DNA of 33,411 nt. It comes from Melioribacteraceae bacterium. GTDB lineage: Bacteria > Bacteroidota > Ignavibacteria > Ignavibacteriales > Melioribacteraceae. Within the stretch, counting starts at the first letter, position 1, and every line of letters begins with the position of its first letter. Of the stretch, positions 30,875 through 33,411 are shown piece after piece. The stretch is from assembly GCA_027013735.1 (NCBI GenBank), contig JALWGH010000185.1, positions 1 through 33,411 on the forward strand, in the 5' to 3' direction. The notes beneath the pieces were generated by a model that saw nothing but the letters and a program-made list of their open reading frames with translations, did not search any database and was not told where the DNA came from. A program made the translations under genes and the position numbers.

Positions 30875-32563
30875 ATGAGACAAAGTAAAAATTTTATTCC
30901 GACATTAAAAGAAGTACCTGCCGATGCGGTTATTCCCAGCCACATTTTAATGGTTCGCGCGGGAATGGTACGGATGCTTTCGGCGGGAATTTATTCCTTC
31001 CTTCCGCTTGGCTACAAGGTACTGAAAAAAATAATCGAAATAATCCGCGAAGAAATGGACGCAATCGGCGGGCAGGAATTCCACCTGCCGGCATTAAACC
31101 CAAAAGAGATTTGGGAACAAACGGGCAGAGTAGAAGCCTTTGGCGATACGATGTTCCACGTCAAAAACCGCGATTACGTTTTGGCGCCCACTCACGAAGA
31201 AATAATGACTTACCACGCAAAAGGCGCATTAAAATCTTACAAAGACCTCCCGCAGATTTGGTACCAAATCCAGACAAAATTTCGCAACGAGCCGAGACCC
31301 CGCAGCGGAGTAATTCGCGGACGGCAATTCCTGATGAAAGATGCTTACTCTTTCGACTCTTCTTGGGAGGGACTGGACAAATCTTACGAAATGCTCGACA
31401 AAGCGTACAGGAAAATTTTCGACCGCGTCGGAATTAAATATTTTGTCGTAGGCGCTTCCAGCGGCGCAATGGGCGGAAGTAAATCGGAAGAATTTATGGT
31501 GCGCTCCGATGCCGGCGAGGACACAGTTGCTTATTGTGAGCATTGCGGTTACGCCGCTAACGTTGAAGTAGCTCAATCGGTAATTGAACCGGTTAAAAGA
31601 CACACAGAAAGCAGAGAAATTTACGAAATTTCCACTCCGAATGTGAAGTCGATCGATGAGCTATGCGAGTTCCTAAAAATTGACGAGCGCGAAACGGCAA
31701 AATCCAGAATTTACATTTACAACGACGAACCGGTGCTTGTGCTGATGTCCGGCAACGACGAAGTGAACGAAACAAAATTGGAAAACGTTTTGGGCGGAGC
31801 GGTTCGTCCGGCACACCCGGACGAGCTCAAAGAAATAACCGGTGCAGACGCCGGCTCAATAGGACCAATCGGATTTAAGGGCAGAATAATAGCCGACCTC
31901 CGCTTGAAAGACGGCAACAACCTTTACTCCGGCGCAAACAAGAACGATTACCACATCGGCGGAATCGATTTGAAACGGGACGTGCCTCAAATTGAATACT
32001 TCGATTTGCGTACAGTGCAAAGCGGCGAAAAATGTACCCGCTGCGGTAAAGAACTTGAAGTCTTTAAAGCAATTGAACTCGGACACATTTTTAAACTCGG
32101 CACGAGATACTCGGAAGCTCTCGGTGCTGAATTCCTTGACGAAAACGGGCAGTCCCAGCCGATTATCATGGGCAGTTACGGAATCGGGGTTGAGAGAGTG
32201 CTTGCTTGTTTCATTGAGCAAAACCACGATGAGAAGGGAATACTCTGGAAAAAACCGCTTGCACCTTTCGATGTTCACTTGCTCGGGCTTAATATGAAAA
32301 AAGAAGTCGTAAGCGAGACATCCGAAAAAATTTACAAAGAGCTTACCGGTGCAGGATACGACGTCCTTTTTGACGACAGAGTTGACGCACAGGCAGGTTT
32401 TAAATTTAACGACGCAGATTTAATCGGTTTACCCGTGCAGGTTATTGTAGGCGAACGAGGCTTGAAAGAAGGAACGGTTGAGGTTAAAGTTCGCAAGACA
32501 GGCGACAGAGCAAAGGTTAAAACCGAAGACTTATTAGCTTATCTAAAAGAAATTTTTAAGTGA
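30875..32563 (+). CDS. proS: Prolyl-tRNA synthetase, bacterial type with editing domain
   Basis: A 562-residue class II synthetase that charges tRNA(Pro). Motif 1 is in the N-terminal block (MVRAGMVRMLSAGIYSFLPLG), motif 2 is FRNEPRPRSGVIRGRQFLMKDAYSF in a split form, and motif 3 is GSYGIGVERVLA. Between motifs 2 and 3 is the YbaK-like INS editing domain (about residues 230-385), which clears Ala-tRNA(Pro). The anticodon-binding domain follows (from DVHLLGLN). Four cysteines in two CxxC pairs (YCEHCGYA and KCTRCGKE) flank the insertion and could hold a zinc. Length matches the type I bacterial form. No strong ribosome site precedes the ATG. Confidence 0.97.
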   Translation: MRQSKNFIPTLKEVPADAVIPSHILMVRAGMVRMLSAGIYSFLPLGYKVLKKIIEIIREEMDAIGGQEFHLPALNPKEIWEQTGRVEAFGDTMFHVKNRDYVLAPTHEEIMTYHAKGALKSYKDLPQIWYQIQTKFRNEPRPRSGVIRGRQFLMKDAYSFDSSWEGLDKSYEMLDKAYRKIFDRVGIKYFVVGASSGAMGGSKSEEFMVRSDAGEDTVAYCEHCGYAANVEVAQSVIEPVKRHTESREIYEISTPNVKSIDELCEFLKIDERETAKSRIYIYNDEPVLVLMSGNDEVNETKLENVLGGAVRPAHPDELKEITGADAGSIGPIGFKGRIIADLRLKDGNNLYSGANKNDYHIGGIDLKRDVPQIEYFDLRTVQSGEKCTRCGKELEVFKAIELGHIFKLGTRYSEALGAEFLDENGQSQPIIMGSYGIGVERVLACFIEQNHDEKGILWKKPLAPFDVHLLGLNMKKEVVSETSEKIYKELTGAGYDVLFDDRVDAQAGFKFNDADLIGLPVQVIVGERGLKEGTVEVKVRKTGDRAKVKTEDLLAYLKEIFK

Positions 32564-32568
32564 TTTTC

Positions 32569-32597
32569 AGCGGGTTTTGCTTATTGTGAAACCCGCT
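32569..32597 (+). terminator. Stem-loop after proS
   Basis: AGCGGGTTT (32569-32577) and AAACCCGCT (32589-32597) form a perfect 9-base-pair stem with an 11-base loop, then CCTCTTTT. It probably ends proS and may also act on the convergent gene. Confidence 0.75.
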
Positions 32598-32639
32598 CCT
32601 CTTTTGCGAGACTTTTTAAATCGTTTACTGGAAATGAGT

Positions 32640-33194
32640 TTACTTTAAAATTTTTTCAAGCCTTACGTCATCAAACAATTGTTGATACGGTATTATCTCC
32701 GTCGACGGTGAAGAAAGAAACACCCATATCGTATCTGTTTGAGCCAAAGTTAAAGTATCGGTTATTGATATTTGAGTCCAAACGGTATCGTACCCGGATG
32801 AAACACTTTTCGCACTATCTCCGTCAAGCAGTCCGATTATTCCTCTTCCGCCATAGCGTCCGTAACCACGCACGTAAGCTGATAAAACAACTATATCTCC
32901 GGCTTTTAAGTTAGTAACCGGAGTATATGCAAAACCTGTTGTGGGAGCCCAATCAGATGTTAATTGCAGAGACCAGTTCCCGCTGTTTGGCGCACCTTTG
33001 TTAACCGGCTCGGCGAGCTTCGGGTTTCCAAACCCCCAACCTTCCAATGACGGCTGATTGTCGATTTCAAAACTTCCGTTGGCAATAAGATTTTCGCTAA
33101 ATTGAGGTTCAACAACGGAGTCATTACAACTTATTGAAGAAAAAATTAAAATCCCCAATACAATAAAAATATGCTTTTTAATACTTGTGTTCAT
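32640..33194 (-). CDS. Small lipoprotein with possible carbohydrate-binding jelly-roll
   Basis: A 184-residue protein with a lipoprotein signal (IFIVLGILIFSSISC, lipidated Cys23), then NLIANGSFEIDNQPSLEGW, a phrase typical of CBM4/9-like or other galactose-binding-like beta-sandwich domains, and the closing QLFDDVRLEKI, which is the last strand of that fold. It should be tethered to a membrane, perhaps facing outward. ATG 33194 has GAAGG ahead. I recognise no catalytic residues; sugar binding is inference from the fold pattern. No partner gene is seen in the window. Confidence 0.75.
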   Translation of the reverse strand: MNTSIKKHIFIVLGILIFSSISCNDSVVEPQFSENLIANGSFEIDNQPSLEGWGFGNPKLAEPVNKGAPNSGNWSLQLTSDWAPTTGFAYTPVTNLKAGDIVVLSAYVRGYGRYGGRGIIGLLDGDSAKSVSSGYDTVWTQISITDTLTLAQTDTIWVFLSSPSTEIIPYQQLFDDVRLEKILK

Positions 33195-33411
33195 TTTGTA
33201 CCTTCAATCAAGTAATTCTATTGATTCAGAATGCTCAATATCGTTCTCCTATTCCGCTTCAATCTTATCTTTAAGATTAGCCATATATTTGAACACCTTC
33301 CGAAGTAAGTATTTCAGAGAATTTGTTTTTTTTGGTTCTATGTCGAATAGTGTGGGTAATTAAATTTGAGCTTACCCGCGATAAATAAAATCATATTTAT
33401 AAAATTAGTAG
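33195..33411. other. Right-edge non-coding stretch
   Basis: No gene is seen in these 217 bases. A small perfect hairpin (AATCTTA-TCTT-TAAGATT, 33261-33278) is present, and a plus-strand TATATTTG (33284-33291) could be a -7 element for something beyond the edge, but it lacks a -33 partner. Confidence 0.4.

Overview
The window looks like chromosomal DNA from a member of the Ignavibacteria/Chlorobi side of the Bacteroidota. The evidence is a long exported protein with a type IX secretion C-terminal sorting domain, several promoters that fit the Bacteroidota pattern (TTTG, 19-20 bases, TAnnTTTG), AT-leaning codon use, and Bacteroidota-like lipoproteins. Organism assignment is inference from these features. 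I saw no rRNA, tRNA, CRISPR array, transposase, integrase or phage gene.

Positions 1-7108 form one regulated unit. The window opens inside an NtrC-type sigma-54 activator. Just after its stop codon lie two similar 14-base palindromic sites 20 bases apart, then a perfect sigma-54 promoter. These read into a porin, a Liv-type binding lipoprotein, two permeases, two ATPases and a CBS-CBS-ACT regulatory protein, closed by a terminator. Stem-loops after the porin and after the binding-protein gene probably set unequal expression within the operon. A PadR regulator (7166-7747) follows, with its promoter overlapping that terminator.

Positions 7761-9678 (minus) hold an FAH-family hydrolase and an exported protein of a family that databases often label 'asparagine synthetase B', although no synthetase motifs are visible. 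Next is a nested palindromic repeat, then a T9SS-exported protein with an Asp-box and an FN3 domain (10108-12441). Positions 12479-17513 (minus) are a four-gene operon: TetR regulator, RND/MMPL exporter, LolA-like periplasmic protein and outer-membrane barrel. A perfect palindrome sits on its promoter, so the operon is probably autoregulated and moves a hydrophobic substrate across the envelope.

Positions 17514-18111 are a mosaic of short repeats that recurs in part at 27191-27413. Then come gatB and a fused ADP-forming acyl-CoA synthetase. Positions 21651-27042 (minus) are the most unusual part: a PhnD-like periplasmic binding protein, a membrane histidine kinase whose phospho-acceptor His is replaced by Gln, and a soluble multi-PAS kinase with an intact His, with overlapping or near-abutting genes and no response regulator nearby. 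This looks like a three-protein sensor in which a pseudokinase may pass a periplasmic signal to an active kinase.

The rest is mostly housekeeping: a HisN-like phosphatase and TsaC/Sua5 from a shared divergent promoter region, a PLP-dependent decarboxylase, prolyl-tRNA synthetase, and a small lipoprotein with a possible carbohydrate-binding fold.
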